Positions 34,233 to 46,019 of a stretch of 64,000 bases of DNA are shown in pieces. Source of the DNA: Poa pratensis. Its lineage: Eukaryota; Streptophyta; Magnoliopsida; Poales; Poaceae. The stretch is from assembly GCA_947311845.1 (NCBI GenBank), contig CAMZMU010000107.1, positions 44,034,316-44,098,315 on the forward strand, written 5' to 3'. Made by a program: the position numbers and the translations under genes. The notes below the pieces were generated by a model that was not told where the DNA came from, searched no databases, and worked only from the letters and a program-made list of their open reading frames with translations. Within the stretch, counting starts at the first letter, position 1. The number at the start of each line of letters is the position of its first letter.

Positions 34233-35177
34233 AGAAGAAGCATTACATACGCATGTGTAGCCAACAAGTCACTTTCCCCTCCCTCCCCGCGTTACTGTTC
34301 GGGACCGGCGAAAGGGAGCTCCGCCCGGTTCCTTGCTCCGCTGACGGCCGATCCGTCGGTCCCTTCCCTCTCGGCCGCCGCTGCGGTGGCAGGAGAGTGG
34401 GGGGGACCCCGGATCCGTGCCTGAGGCGTGTATATAGTAGGGTAGGGTTTCTTGCTGGCGCTGGCGAGGAGGTGGCGGCGGCGCTCGCGTGGAATAATGG
34501 TGCCGGCGCTCGGTCCCTTCCCCGACGATGCCTCTGGCAGAGTCGGCGAGCTGCTGGAGCTTGGTGCTTCTCGGATCTGTTGATCCGGGGAGAGTTGGTG
34601 CTCTGCGTGGTCGCCGTTGCGAAGGCGGCGATCTTCGCGCTGAGATTTTGTCCCCGTTCTTCTCTTCGCCGGGGCGGAGTGGGTGGCTCTGCTTCTGGAG
34701 GATCTGGGGTTGCTGCGACTTGGCTCCGTCTGGAGCTCCATGGAGGAGATCTTCGGCGTCAGGTTCCACTGTGTTTGCTGAGGTTCGTGGTGGTTCTCTT
34801 CGTTGTTTGCCCCGGCCGGCCGTGGTGGTGAGGGGGGCGAGCTTCTGGAGTTTGGGTCTTGCTGGTGGCTGGGCTGGGCGCTGGCGTGTCGGCGGGAAGC
34901 TGGGTGGTGCGGAGGAGATGGTGCTGGCCATGTGCGTTCATCGCTCTGGGTCTCGTCGCGTGGCGGAGGGCGGTTCTGCGGTCTACTACATCTGTGGAGG
35001 TGCTCTCTTCTCCGGGTTCGGTGGTTCGGCGACTCCGGCGGCGTCCAGGTTCTGGGGAGCGCGGTGGTGGATCTGTCTATGATGCTTTCAGGTGGCTCAG
35101 GGAGCTTTGTGCTTATTGCAGGGAGCTCCTGTACTGTGTGACGGATCCTTTCAAAAAAAAAAGAAGAAGCATTACAT
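34233..35177 (+). mobile_element. GC-rich retroposon with perfect 16-bp target duplication, family unknown
   Basis: A 913-base insertion (34249-35161) bounded by AGAAGAAGCATTACAT at 34233-34248 and 35162-35177 and ending in a poly(A) of about ten. This is the signature of target-primed reverse transcription. The body is very GC-rich. It contains long overlapping ORFs in several frames (for example 34253-34831 and 34528-35082) with no reverse-transcriptase, endonuclease or other domain I know. There is a TATATAGTAGGG stretch near 34432. It may be a retroposed transcript, the 5' part of an unknown LINE, or a non-autonomous family. Confidence 0.75.
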
Positions 35178-36608
35178 GAACTGGCCCAGGGCAGCCCTCA
35201 TATTTCCAAGCTGCTGATTTTTACAGGATTTCAATGTGCCATGCCAAGAGCCCAAGAGTAACTTCTCGAAAGTAGACTGCATGTTACGTCAGGCAAATAC
35301 GCCATATTTACATGGACATAATAGCAGCTGAGCAATATATCTCCCTACATCTAAAAGGTATACCCGCTAGTTAATTTACCAATTACCAAAAGTTTGTTCA
35401 GTGTACAAAAACAAGTGTGCTGTCTCGTTTTCTATGCATGTCAGCGTATTGGCAAAACAGGAGGATGTGGTCCGCCCATTTGTAGACCTCGCAGCAGCAT
35501 CCTTCAAAAGTCTGAAAGTCACTGCCGAAATTAATCTTCAACCATGGTTTCTGGAGCATCCAAGCATGAAAGATGTGACCCCTGTCAGGAAATAATGGGC
35601 AGGGCCACATTGTATGTTAGCGTCTGCTGAAATTGCTCGAGTAGATCCAACTCGCTGGATCATCCACTTGAACATTCGTGCTAAATAGGGGGAAAAATAA
35701 TAATCCAAAAGAAGGTCCTCCTCCAGATTACTATGAATTATCACACATGTTGTTCCTATCTTCATCGTCAGCTTCAGTTATCCAAACTAATTAGCTATTG
35801 GTAGTGAATTCTACAGGCAGCAGAAGTGCAGAACATAAATATTTCCTCGGTTGTGGGAATTTACATTGTAGCATTGAGACCTACATGTAAACAAAACTCT
35901 TCTTTAGGATTCCAGTTCAGCGATTAAGCAGATTGAAGAACTAATTGAAATTATTATCTCCAGATGGCTGTCTCCATTCCTTTTTGCATGTGCTGTGTCG
36001 GCTAAAGTTATTATTAGAAAAAAAGCACAACATAATTTAGTGGTTCAATGTTATGCACAATCATTCATTCGTTTATAGCTCAGTGCCCCTCAGATGAAAC
36101 CAAACACATTCCCTTAGTATAATTAATTTACCAAAATTATCCAACGGACAGGTTGGTAAAATCAGCAAGATCCATGATTAGCGTTGACACTATGGTATTT
36201 TAGAAGCACTCCATTAATGACAAAATCTAGATGATAGTTATACAGTTATCAATATATACCCTACAGGCTAGCAAGGTAGTTATGTCTATAGTACAAAGAT
36301 ATCCACCACCAATGCCGAAAAATATATTGAATGGTAATACAACCACAAAAGGACCATTGGCAATTAATTAATTATGTTATCTTTATTTCCTTTATGGAGT
36401 AGTCTACTTAATTAGAGGATGTATACATTGGAATAATACAGAATCTGAGTATTTCTAGACTAATACCGAACCTGTATCTTTTCACAGTAATGTTTACTGC
36501 ATAGTATCTTAACAGAAGTGTGAAAATTGGAAGAAAAATTAGCTTGTGCGTGCAAGCAACTTTGTCAGTAAACATTGCTTAAAGAAAGTGATGCAGAGTT
36601 GCTTACCT
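35178..36608. other. Downstream flank of the PAT11-like gene
   Basis: AT-rich sequence without recognised genes. Part of it may be a 3' UTR exon and intron of the S-acyltransferase gene, because a consensus splice donor lies two bases after its stop codon. I cannot place the matching acceptor with confidence. Confidence 0.4.
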
Positions 36609-39323
36609 CTAGAGAAGTTTTGAGCCTGAATTGTCCTGTGACTTGTTCGAGTAGCCCAACAACACTCTCGAAAAAGGATAGGGGCACCCAAAGAATCGAA
36701 CAATATTTTGCAATCCTCTCTCTCCTTGCATGACATTTGGTGAACTTAAACGGCTAAGATATGTATTTCCTTCGTATATATAACTAAGTTGCTGGCACAG
36801 CAATACAGCTATGCCAGCATTAACCGATAGACTGGCAAACGCAAGATATAACAGAATTAGACCCCTTGCTGACAAGAAGAATGCAGAACTTGCCAAGCTG
36901 GTAATAATATCCATTAGTAGTTTCATAGAACCCATTGAATGACGAGTTGATAGATTTGGTAAATCTATAGTGGGCCATATATGATAACTCGCATAGATAG
37001 TCATAATAGCAGCATAACTGCAACTCGTGACCACAGAGATAAGAAAAATGACAAAAGCTCGGTGATTTGAAGCTCCCACACAGTTCCCAATCTGCAGATG
37101 ACACAACCAAAAGGGAAATAAAACAAATAAAACCAATTAGCAATAAGAAATGAAGCAACATAATGGGAATATATCAAGACATTACTATCAAATTTATCCA
37201 ACTTACAAATGGGCAATGATGATCCATGTCCACCACACACATTTTACAAGATCGGCAGTGATGTGCTCTTGGAGGCTTAGGTTTAATACAGTATGTACAA
37301 AATGTATAGTTGTCAAGATCGCTTTTTCCAACCATGGGATAGCTTCCCCACCGTATGCTTGCTGGCGCACCAGCAGACTTCAGAGAGGCCAAACAGTAAC
37401 TTGCAATTGTAAATACAGCCAAGAGAGCTGCTAATGTGCAGTGAAAGATGCCACAGAACATGCTGATTGAGAAAACAACTGGATATACCGCCCAGACCCC
37501 GCCACCTGTTAATGAGAGAAAAGAAGACAAGATGAAACAGGAGTTGTATGGAGCACAGGAGCAGTTAAAAAATATTGGGACATCAAATATATGAAAATAA
37601 ACAAATAAGCATGGATTAGTGGTTATATCAGAAGCTGATAAATATTCAGAACTTACATATAACAAAGAGCATGAAGAAAATGAGCACAGTCACAAAGAAC
37701 CCATCCCGGAAACGCCTCCAGCGAGAAAAGCATACGCTGTCAGGTTTTCTTGAAGTTTGGTTGCATTGTGTGACTGCTCCACACCAGCCACACTTATATA
37801 CAGGTGCATAACTTGTAAAAACAAGCCGGAGACCACAGCCCCAACATGTGGCCTCATGATCTTCTGGTATGGATGTGACACATTGTTCTACCTAAACAGA
37901 AGAAGGATGTCAATTAATGCATTGCTACAGAAACAATTAGTTAATTAGAAGTATTTTCGTAGCACCATTCTTCTCTGCTAACTGTAACACACAGGCTGGA
38001 CATGTTATATGTTTATAGTCTGATCAACAAATCATTTATAAAATAAAATCCGCCGAGTAAATTTCACACTGTTTTTCCATCAGGGAGAATTAGGAAACTG
38101 GGGTCATCCATTTTTCCAAATTTTACTATTCTTTATATGGGCGAGCTAAAGCATTGGATAAATAAGGGTCGAAGAGTTTTCCGATATGTCTTCTCCAAAG
38201 AGTAGTGTACTCAGCGTCAAAGTTGATGGTCCATCCCAAGTAACAGAACTTCCACTATGTAAACAAAACCTCAAGTAACAGAAAATGACAATTTTGCCTT
38301 CGGTGTTGAAGCAGGTTCGAGATTAATTTTTCATATGAATTCACAGTTACTCCCCCGCAGCATATAACTAACTATATGATGATCTCAAAAAGCTAAATAA
38401 CTAACTGCTTAGATAAAAGCCTGCAAGTTTCCCTGAAGACAAAAGAACCCTTTACATGAATTTATAGTTGCTCCCTGCAGCTGATAACTAATTGCATGAT
38501 GATCTCGAGAAAGCTAAATAAGTGAATGCTTATACAAAAGCCTGCAAGTCCCCTTCAAGACAGAGATCGCCCTTAGTTTAAGTAGCTAACTAACTAGCTG
38601 TTCCAAAATATTTTACTGACAACGGATGGAATTTGGCTTTCTGGGCACAGGGCCTAGGGTGCCGATTAATTCAGACAAGTAATCAACCCTTCTAGTCTCA
38701 ACTGACCTAGGATATCCTTAAAGTGCTGACCTTACTTACAATCTAGTGCTATATATCCTCAACCAAAGTTGCTGGGAGTTACAACACGAACCTTCCCAAA
38801 ATCAATCTAGTGCTAGTAGAAAATTTACATCATTACCGCTGACAAGTAGTAGTATAGAGTAGGGGATCTGCGCTACTCAGTAGTATTTATCTGCTATATG
38901 GCTCTTTGAACCTAATGGAAGATCGGCGATGGACAGTCTAAGTTTATAAGATCAGGCAAGACAAACCAAGTTGGCAGTACAACTCGTGCCATAAACATGG
39001 CAAAGAAACGAAGTAGTATGCTCTGTGCATACAAACGAAGTAGCATGCTCCGTGCATACCGAGCAGAGACGGCGGGACGCTGACCAAGAACGGTACTAGA
39101 CTGCTATCATCCTGGCTAGAAGTTGGTCAGTATTAATGTTGGCAACGGAACCAGGAGTCGTGAGCCAAACTTGGCAAAGCCGCCCGAGCCTACGGTACGG
39201 GCGTTCGCAATGATACGGCAGGGGTGTAAAGCGAGGGCGCCGATTCGCGCGCGGTAAAGAAGCATGTCGCGAGAAGAAAAGGAGAGGGCGGCGAACCTCG
39301 GGCAGCGGCCGCTGCTCCCCCAT
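36609..39323 (-). CDS. PAT11: DHHC-type protein S-acyltransferase, PAT11-like
   Basis: DHHC enzymes attach palmitate or related acyl chains to cysteines of target proteins at membranes. Four coding exons fit on the minus strand: 39323-39297, 37891-37657, 37505-37207, 37091-36609, giving about 347 residues. Features in order: two CxxC pairs (ATCWGCG, KCGWCG), two membrane segments (around [15 protein letters not shown] and [15 protein letters not shown]), then the Cys-rich domain [20 protein letters not shown] with catalytic DHHC at residues 182-185 (Cys185). Further membrane segments follow and the C-terminal signature [18 protein letters not shown]. Exon 1 encodes only MGEQRPLPE; it is placed by its donor, phase and start position, and is less certain than the rest. 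The stop TAG is two bases before a GTAAGC donor, which suggests a 3' UTR intron. Closest to Arabidopsis At3g18620 from memory. No disabling change seen. Confidence 0.9.
37892..39296 (-). other. Intron 1 of the PAT11-like gene
   Basis: A 1.4-kb intron, donor GTTCGC after the tiny first exon and acceptor TTTAG before GTAGAACAATG. Two similar stretches about 100 bases apart (GAATTYACAGTTACTCC-type at 38338 and 38459, then GATGATCTC and AAAGCCTGCAAGT) show a small local duplication. No other gene. Confidence 0.6.
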
Positions 39324-39597
39324 CGCGCGCAGATCCGGCGCCGTCGCCGTGCGGAGCGGTCAGCGGGTTTGGGGGGAGTGGTTGGCGGCGACTCAGGGGC
39401 GGTCGTTGATGGGAAGGATCGAGGGAGTAGAATAATCGGAGCGGCATATGGGTGGGACGAAGGATTCGAGGAAAGGCAAGGCGGAGAGAAAAATAACGAA
39501 GCGGCGAAGACGACACCGAGTTCGGCCCGGTGTCCGGCAACCGCCGGTCTAGGGTACGAGTCGTCGAGACCCCAGCGCTCTGGTCTTGCCGGTTGTG

Positions 39598-39616
39598 CAG
39601 CAGCAGCAGCAGCAGC
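39598..39616. repeat. CAG microsatellite
   Basis: Six consecutive CAG units in the 5' flank of the PAT11-like gene. Confidence 0.9.
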
Positions 39617-39634
39617 GTTCTGAAGGTCGCGATG

Positions 39635-39700
39635 AATTCAACTGCATAATAAGTGTCAAAAAAAAAGTGTCAAAAAAAAAATTCAACTGCATAATAAGTG
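39635..39700 (+). mobile_element. Poly(A)-tail-only insertion with 21-bp duplication
   Basis: A 21-base direct repeat (39635-39655 and 39680-39700, AATTCAACTGCATAATAAG then TG) flanks 24 bases made of two TC-poly(A) units, with no retroposon body. It looks like target-primed reverse transcription that copied little more than the tail of an RNA. Confidence 0.7.
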
Positions 39701-39900
39701 GTTCACGAATTCATCATAGTTGGAGGAGATCTCTAGTTTGAGAGTGTTCTGCAGAGGTGTATGCTTAGCTTTATTTGCATGTATGCTTAGCTTTATTTGC
39801 ATCTTTACAAGCCAATCTGTTGCTTCACATAACTAGTGTTCATGATACGATTCAGATGCGCATCTACCGTTTTGGCGGAGAACATAACAACAGAAATATA

Positions 39901-40014
39901 CTCCCTCCGTTCTGGCTTCGATTTGTCCAAAATTGAATGTATGTATACACGTAACATGTCTAGATACATCCACTTTTGGACAAACAGAAGTCATCTATTT
40001 TGGAACGGAGGGAG
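39901..40014. mobile_element. Stowaway MITE between PAT11-like gene and DRE2
   Basis: Starts CTCCCTCCGTTCTGG, ends GGAACGGAGGGAG, with TA at both sides (39899-39900 and 40015-40016). The halves pair imperfectly. Confidence 0.93.
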
Positions 40015-40374
40015 TAGTTCACAAGGGGACATTGCCCAGGGCATGGCTCCAAGATTCTTTCCTACTTGGTACAATATGAGACACCAATAGGATAGGAACG
40101 TCTTTGCAGCATAAATTTTGTCAGTCAAATTACATGTATTCCCTAACGGAGAACACACACTTCAACACGACCCACTCTCACTCGAACCTGGCAACTGACT
40201 GCAAAATGGCAGCATGATATGATATAGAATTGACATGATCTACTACTACTACAAGTCCAAACGCGCTTCTTCCGTTATAAGCATCACTTCACCGCGACCA
40301 ACCATGGCTTTCGACGAACCAACAAATTAAAACAAGGCATTTTCCTATCAGATCCGAGACTCTGTGTTCTGCAA

Positions 40375-42345
40375 TCATATGTCGGCTGAAAGGAAGTTGT
40401 CGGACAGCGTGACCTGCCAATCAAGAAACGCAAAGTCAGTATAATGCATCAGAAGAAGTAGCTCAACCCATATCCTGAAGCTCTTTTCATGAAATAAACA
40501 ATTTTCCCTTTCATGAGTCTCTAGAATGGGAAGGAGCGTTTACCTTCTCGCCCAACTTGAATGGTGCGAGGCCCCTGTATGGGCAAGTGCTACATCTGAA
40601 TGCATCGCCCAACCCACACTGAAACAGAGAACAACATATATCGTCAATGACACTTTGAACTAATTTGTAAATTATCTGGTGTTAATGTATCACTCGCCGA
40701 GCAGATTAAGATCATTCAAGAAGCAGCGGAGAATAAGCTAGAATATGCTAAGGGTCAGTTGAGCGCATGCATGTAATTAGCTATGGAGTTTCACAAGAAA
40801 TCGCTAGTCGCGTTGTATGTTTACAAGAAATAATTTTACTTACGCTGCCACAAGCTGACACAGGGTTATCGATCTGTTCTGCGGTGAGCCCCAGCTTCTC
40901 CACCTTCTGCTCAGCCTCGGCCCTGCCACAGCTGCAGTTCTTGCATGCCTTCTTGGTGGCTCCCACTTCACAGTCCCCCACTGGAGAAACGATAGTGAAG
41001 CCTTTTAGTATCTAACCTCAATGAACAACTTCAGAAAAATTAAAGAAAGTCGGAGGGTTTGTTGACTATACCAACTGGAAGCTCTGGTTTCTTCAAATCC
41101 TCTTCAGTCAAGAGGCTGTCTTCATCAATTAGTTCATCATCATCGTCAATTTCAATTTTCGGAAGAGCTTTTATTGCCTTTTTCTTCAGTTGGAAAGAAG
41201 AACCCATGCTCCAAGATGGCTTCTTTGCCTTGATCTACAAACAAATCCAGTTCTCACTCATCAATAGGAAAAATGGCATGGGCAGCAGCCTTAACAGAAT
41301 GTGTGCCATACTCACAGTAACAGATTGCACGCTATCCTGTGAGCTTGTAGCAGAGGCTTGCACTTCAACCAAACCTCCCATGAGTAGCTGGCGCTCAATA
41401 TAATTGTTTGGCTAAGGCAGAGGAAAAATAGAAAGATCAGGTTGTGCTAAATTGATATTACAAGACCATTGATGTAACAAAAAAGGGTAAAATGAATTAC
41501 CTTCTGATCAGAGGAGGGTGTGAGGCTCTGTACCAGCAGGATTCCCCCGGCTTTCAGCACTCGGCTAATTTCAGCAACCAACTGATCCCCAAAACTTTCC
41601 ACCTTTTTAATGAAAGACAGAACAGCACCGACTGAAGCATCATCGAAAGGCAACTTCCCACCTGATCCATGTTAACAACAAAGGTTTACAACACACTAGT
41701 TTATACTAGGACACTGCTACTGAAACTGGGGCATGAGTATCAAAACCAAAACAATGAAATTTCAACTCGTAGGCTTTGAAATAAACAATAAATGGAATTT
41801 CTGTCCATAGGATAGGCGTTGGTCACAACCAAATAGTTCGTATTATCTAATTCATATACCCAATCCATCAGTGGTAGCTTGATAGGCAGCAACTATTCTG
41901 TGAGATACGGAGTATAACATGGTGGTATCTTGTTTTGTTCCTTGCAATTAAAGCGTAAACCTATTACTCTTTTGTTTTCCATTTCCTAAACTGGCAGGCA
42001 TGTGTTTTCTGCGTATTCTTACATGTGATAAGATCATTAGAGTTATAGAGCTATGAGATTGGCAGTTAACATATGACTAATTAACTACGGTCTACGGGCA
42101 AGCCCAGTGATTCTAACCTAGCCCTAAAGAAATATTTAGTATCACCTCGTAGTTTCATTCGCAGGCCCTAACTAATCCTAGAACATGGGAGGGGCGAGAT
42201 TTCGAAGCTCACCGAGCGAGGCGCACTGCGTGATGACCACCACCTCCTCCCGCGAGACCCCGGCGGCCGCCGCCAGGTCCCCCACCGCGCGAAGGGGCAG
42301 CACCAGCTCGTCCGTCACCGCGAGCGCCGCCGCAGCCGCTGCCAT
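40375..42345 (-). CDS. DRE2: DRE2 / anamorsin (CIAPIN1), cytosolic Fe-S cluster assembly factor
   Basis: DRE2 works with the diflavin reductase TAH18 (ATR3 in plants) to supply electrons at the start of cytosolic Fe-S protein assembly. Seven exons fit with GT-AG junctions and consistent phase: 42345-42213, 41661-41501, 41411-41316, 41234-41072, 40980-40844, 40618-40544, 40413-40375, giving 267 residues, the usual size. The N-terminal part (to about residue 130) is the methyltransferase-like domain ([13 protein letters not shown]). An acidic linker ([16 protein letters not shown]) follows. Two cysteine motifs come last: C188, C197, C200, C202 (ACKNCSCG, the 2Fe-2S site) and C228, C231, C239, C242 ([15 protein letters not shown], the second cluster site). 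The last residues are SDNFLSADI. The start ATG was chosen because [14 protein letters not shown] fits the family; an upstream in-frame ATG (42447) would add residues unlike it. All cluster ligands are present and the frame is intact. Confidence 0.96.
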
Positions 42346-42700
42346 GGATCCAACACCTGCAGACGCAACCGAGGAGAGCGGATTCGGCTCCGTCAGATGG
42401 AAGCGGCCGACCAGATCGAAACAGGTGCAGCAAAAAGGGGGATTCAAGCCAGCCTACGGGTGGGATCGGACGAAGAAGAAATTCCCGAGGGCGAGCGCGT
42501 GCGTGGGCAGGGGAAATTGCTCGGGCTTGCGGCGTGCGTCTCGAAGCTTCCGTGACGCCGGCGTGGAGACTTGAAGGATGGGGGAGAAGGCAAAGGGGAA
42601 GTTGGGCAGCGGCTGATGGATGAGGCCGGGTCAGACTTGGCTGCCTCTTCTTATCTGGCCCAGCCTTTTCCTATGTGGACCGGGCTGCGGAAGGAATGTC
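42346..42700 (-). promoter_or_regulatory. DRE2 5' UTR and promoter region
   Basis: GC-rich sequence upstream of the DRE2 start. It is the part copied to 22382-22700, so its limits are visible from that duplication (ending near 42655). No clear TATA box by eye. Confidence 0.5.
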
Positions 42701-42781
42701 ACCCGTGCTGGCCGGCCGGTGGATTTCGAGCCTATGGGCCTTGCTGGCCTCTTTAAACACACGACCCACAGTTTTTTTTCT

Positions 42782-42858
42782 AATCAAAATTAGTCCTTCT
42801 TCCATGTCAAAAAAAAAAGTCCTTCTTCCTTAAAAAACAAAATCAAAATTAGTCCTTC
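42782..42858 (+). mobile_element. Nested poly(A)-tail-only insertions
   Basis: AGTCCTTCTTCC occurs at 42792-42803 and 42818-42829 around a 14-base insert ATGTCAAAAAAAAA. Outside this, AATCAAAATTAGTCCTTC occurs at 42782-42799 and 42841-42858, as if an earlier tail-like insert (TTCCTTAAAAAACAA) had made its own duplication first. No element body is present. Confidence 0.6.
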
Positions 42859-43960
42859 GGTGTAGGACACCGTGGCATTTTTTTCACAGAAAGAGGGTGC
42901 AACACCACTGTAAATGCAAGTATGAGAACTTGAGTTGAGTGATTGAAAAGACATCAACTCATTCTCACCACTAGGCTATTCCCTATTCTGTAAAAACAAG
43001 TTCAACGAGGGAGGAGACTTGCTGAGTTTTTATTAAGATAAAAGCCCTTCTTAGTGAGAATTTCAGAATTTTGTTTCCAACGGATATGGAATTCGGTTGC
43101 CGGGATGCACCACTGCAACCCAACCACTAAGCAACTGGCCCATTTTTCATTAGTGAAAAGATGAGTGCATTTTGCGTCATGTTTTACTATGTGTTTTTGT
43201 ATTGTCGACGTACCATTTTTAGTATTTTACCATGCTTGTGTGTCCATTTTTCTCTAATTTCGCCATGATTTCTTAAGCTAAGTTATCCGGAGAGTTCTTT
43301 AACCAATACATGCTTTGTGACAGAAAATGAGCTATAAACAGCTTTGTAATAAAGAAATACTAATCTCGGAACAAACCACGGTCAAAACTGAGGCGGCGCT
43401 CGATTTAACGACCTACAACACGAGCGTGCCCACTTGTATTGGTGGTTGTACCATGAGCCAACGACTCTGCCCCGTCAAATAGTCTTGCCCCGCGTAAACG
43501 GATATGGGAATGTAGAAACAGACATGACTCAGAAATCTCACCGCTAGAAGGAATACAGAGAGGGAATCGGTAGAGGGAAATCTGCCACGCCATCATCTCG
43601 GCTACGTTGGCCATGACATCCATCATGCACACCTCACCATCGACTCACACATCCACCTCATTGTAATACCGAAACCTATGGTGGAGTCGTATGTTTGCTG
43701 CATTAATCGGTTATCCGCTATTCATATGAACACCTCGATGGTGTCTTGCGCCCCATGTCCAAGTAGTTTGATTGTTCTCAGGGATATGGGGTAGGCCTAG
43801 CTAGCAACTATGCAAACTGAATGCAATAATATATTCGATATGTGTGTATGGACGTGTTAATATTATTTCATGATATTGTGAATGTGGACGACACAATATT
43901 GAGCCCTTGTGGACTTGAATGGATATTGAAATCGCTGTAAACAAACGCGGGAGGTGCATC
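42859..43960. other. Intergenic sequence without recognised gene
   Basis: Nothing beyond short unsupported ORFs. It continues, across LINE 3, into 45402 onward. Confidence 0.4.
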
Positions 43961-45399
43961 GGTGGCAGAAGTTTTTTTTTTTTAGAACATAGGGGTAGAC
44001 CCCCGATTTCATTAACGAAACCAAGCTACAATATTCAACCCAAAACGCAAACCACCACCCACGCCTGCAACCTAGCTTACAGGGATTCTTCCAAATCTAG
44101 CAACGGAGTTCAAACTTATTACAGTTCATGTGCCTCAAAAGGCCACTAAACAAGAGAAAGCTAGATAAAGAAAGAGACAGCAACAGAGAACTTTTGTCGC
44201 TCGACCTAGCTAGTAGTCTCCAGAACACCAGAGCTTTTTGGACCTTCAATTCGCAAGTCTCAGCGTCCATGATTTCCAGCTTCTTCGAGCTCCGAAAACT
44301 TCTCTCGCCACCTTCTCCAGAATCCTAGCGTAGAATTTGAGGTCCTCCTTTGCGCCCTGCGCCACCTGCAAAACGCTCCAAGACTGAATACCATTGCAAA
44401 CTCGTATCACAACAGATGTTGGTTCATCCGGCCAGACAGCCTGGAAACAAGCCGCATTTCTGGTTTTCCACAAATGCCAAAAAATCGAAGCAATACCAAC
44501 AGTCAACAAATCTCTTCTCTTTTTCCTGAAACTTTTCAGCCAGCTAATACATTGTTCAATATTCTGAAAATTGCAGTTAATTCCAAAAGCACAACTAACA
44601 ATGTTCCAGATATATCTAGCTAACGGGCATGCAAAGAAAAGATGATCAATGGATTCATCTAATCCACAAAACAAGCACTTAGCATCACAATCTCCCCCTC
44701 TGTGGAGCAACACATCCTTGGTTAAAATACTCTTCTTAAGTACTAACCAAAGGAAGGTTTTCACACGCAGAGGAATTTTAACTTTCCAAAGAAACCTATA
44801 AGGCACTATTCTTCTAAATTGCATAACATTGTAGAAAGATTTAACTGAGAAAACCCCAGTGTTAGTAGGTTTCCAAATTAAACGATCTACTTCCTCTGTT
44901 AACACCACACTATCTAGCATCTCTCCCAACTTATTCCTCTGTTCTCTCAAGTTTCCAACCAACGCTCTCCTGAATTTCAAGCTTCCAATACCTCCCTCCA
45001 CCGCTTTTTGAACCGTCGCATTTTTGTCTAAGGAAATATCAAAGAGTCTCGGGAATTGCTTTGCCAAGCTAGATTCCGCGATCCAATGATCTTCCCAAAA
45101 ACTAGTTCTGTCTCCCATTCCCACTTGCATTTTACAACAAGACCAAAAAAGAGGTTTCACCTCCATTAAGCCCTGCCAGAAATGCGAGTCTCCCGTTCTC
45201 GTTTTCACCTGGCATAAAGTCTGCTTACGGAGATATTTGTTTGACAATATTTCTTGCCACAAACCTTCTCCGTTAAACAGTTTCCACAGCCATTTTAAAA
45301 GTAAAGCAATATTCATTACTTCCAAATCAAGAATCCCCAAACCACCCTGGTCTTTTGGTAAACACACTTCCTGCCAGTTAACCAAGAGGGTGGCAGAAG
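43961..45399 (-). mobile_element. LINE 3: 5'-truncated LINE with target duplication
   Basis: Target duplication GGTGGCAGAAG at 43961-43971 and 45389-45399 brackets an insertion with poly(A) on the minus strand (plus poly-T 43972-43983). Its single long ORF (45390 down to 44246) carries LINE ORF2 C-terminal sequence: LPKDQGGLGILDLEVMN, then SHFWQGLMEVKPLFW, then the zf-RVT motif CLFCGLDESIDHLFFACPLA (about 44660), and ends WTLRLAN. The RT catalytic region is gone. The ORF is open for almost 390 codons, so the insertion is not very old. Related to, but distinct from, LINEs 1 and 2. Confidence 0.93.
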
Positions 45400-45524
45400 T
45401 TAGATGTCCGCTTTGGACGGAGACCCATGAGTGCCGCATCCACGAGGGGACATTTAATTATCGTTGTACCAGGGAGTAGGAGAGATGATAGTGGTCGTGT
45501 GTGATGTGTATTTATGAATGAATA

Positions 45525-45904
45525 GCGGATATTCACAACGGCTTGCGGTCTAGATGCTCCCATTACATAATTTTTTTTTTCTTTTCAGAATGTCAAAAAA
45601 TTCCAGAAAAAAATCCAGATGTACATTACAGCGTGATGTGTTAGCACAAAAATTAGCATGGTGAAAAAACTTTTTTAACAACCTGTACAAAAAAGACAAA
45701 ATTCCGACACGTATATATACGTTTCGGTATGTCCGAATTTGTCTTTTTTGCACAGGTTGCAAAAAAAGTTTTTCCTCCGCGTAACTTTTTGTGCTGACTT
45801 GAAATGTGTTGGACTACATGCAATTTTTTTTTTTGAATTTTTTGACATTTGGAAAAAAAAATTTGGGTAGTGGGTGCAGCTGCACCCACTACCCAAATCG
45901 CCGT
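45525..45904. mobile_element. Hairpin element with terminal 38-bp palindrome, copy 2
   Basis: Same element as 6228-6612. Inverted arms at 45640-45704 and 45735-45798; the end of the second arm has diverged (CCTCCGCGTAAC in place of CACCATGCCAAT). The palindrome at 45861-45898 is perfect over 38 bases. Same orientation as copy 1. Confidence 0.75.
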
Positions 45905-46019
45905 GCTCAATGAATAGAGCATTTCTATATATTGGCTCCACATTCACATCATATGTATTTCATAGATAGAATATTAAAATTTACAATCATATTATATATG
46001 CTAGCAGTGAATCAACTCT

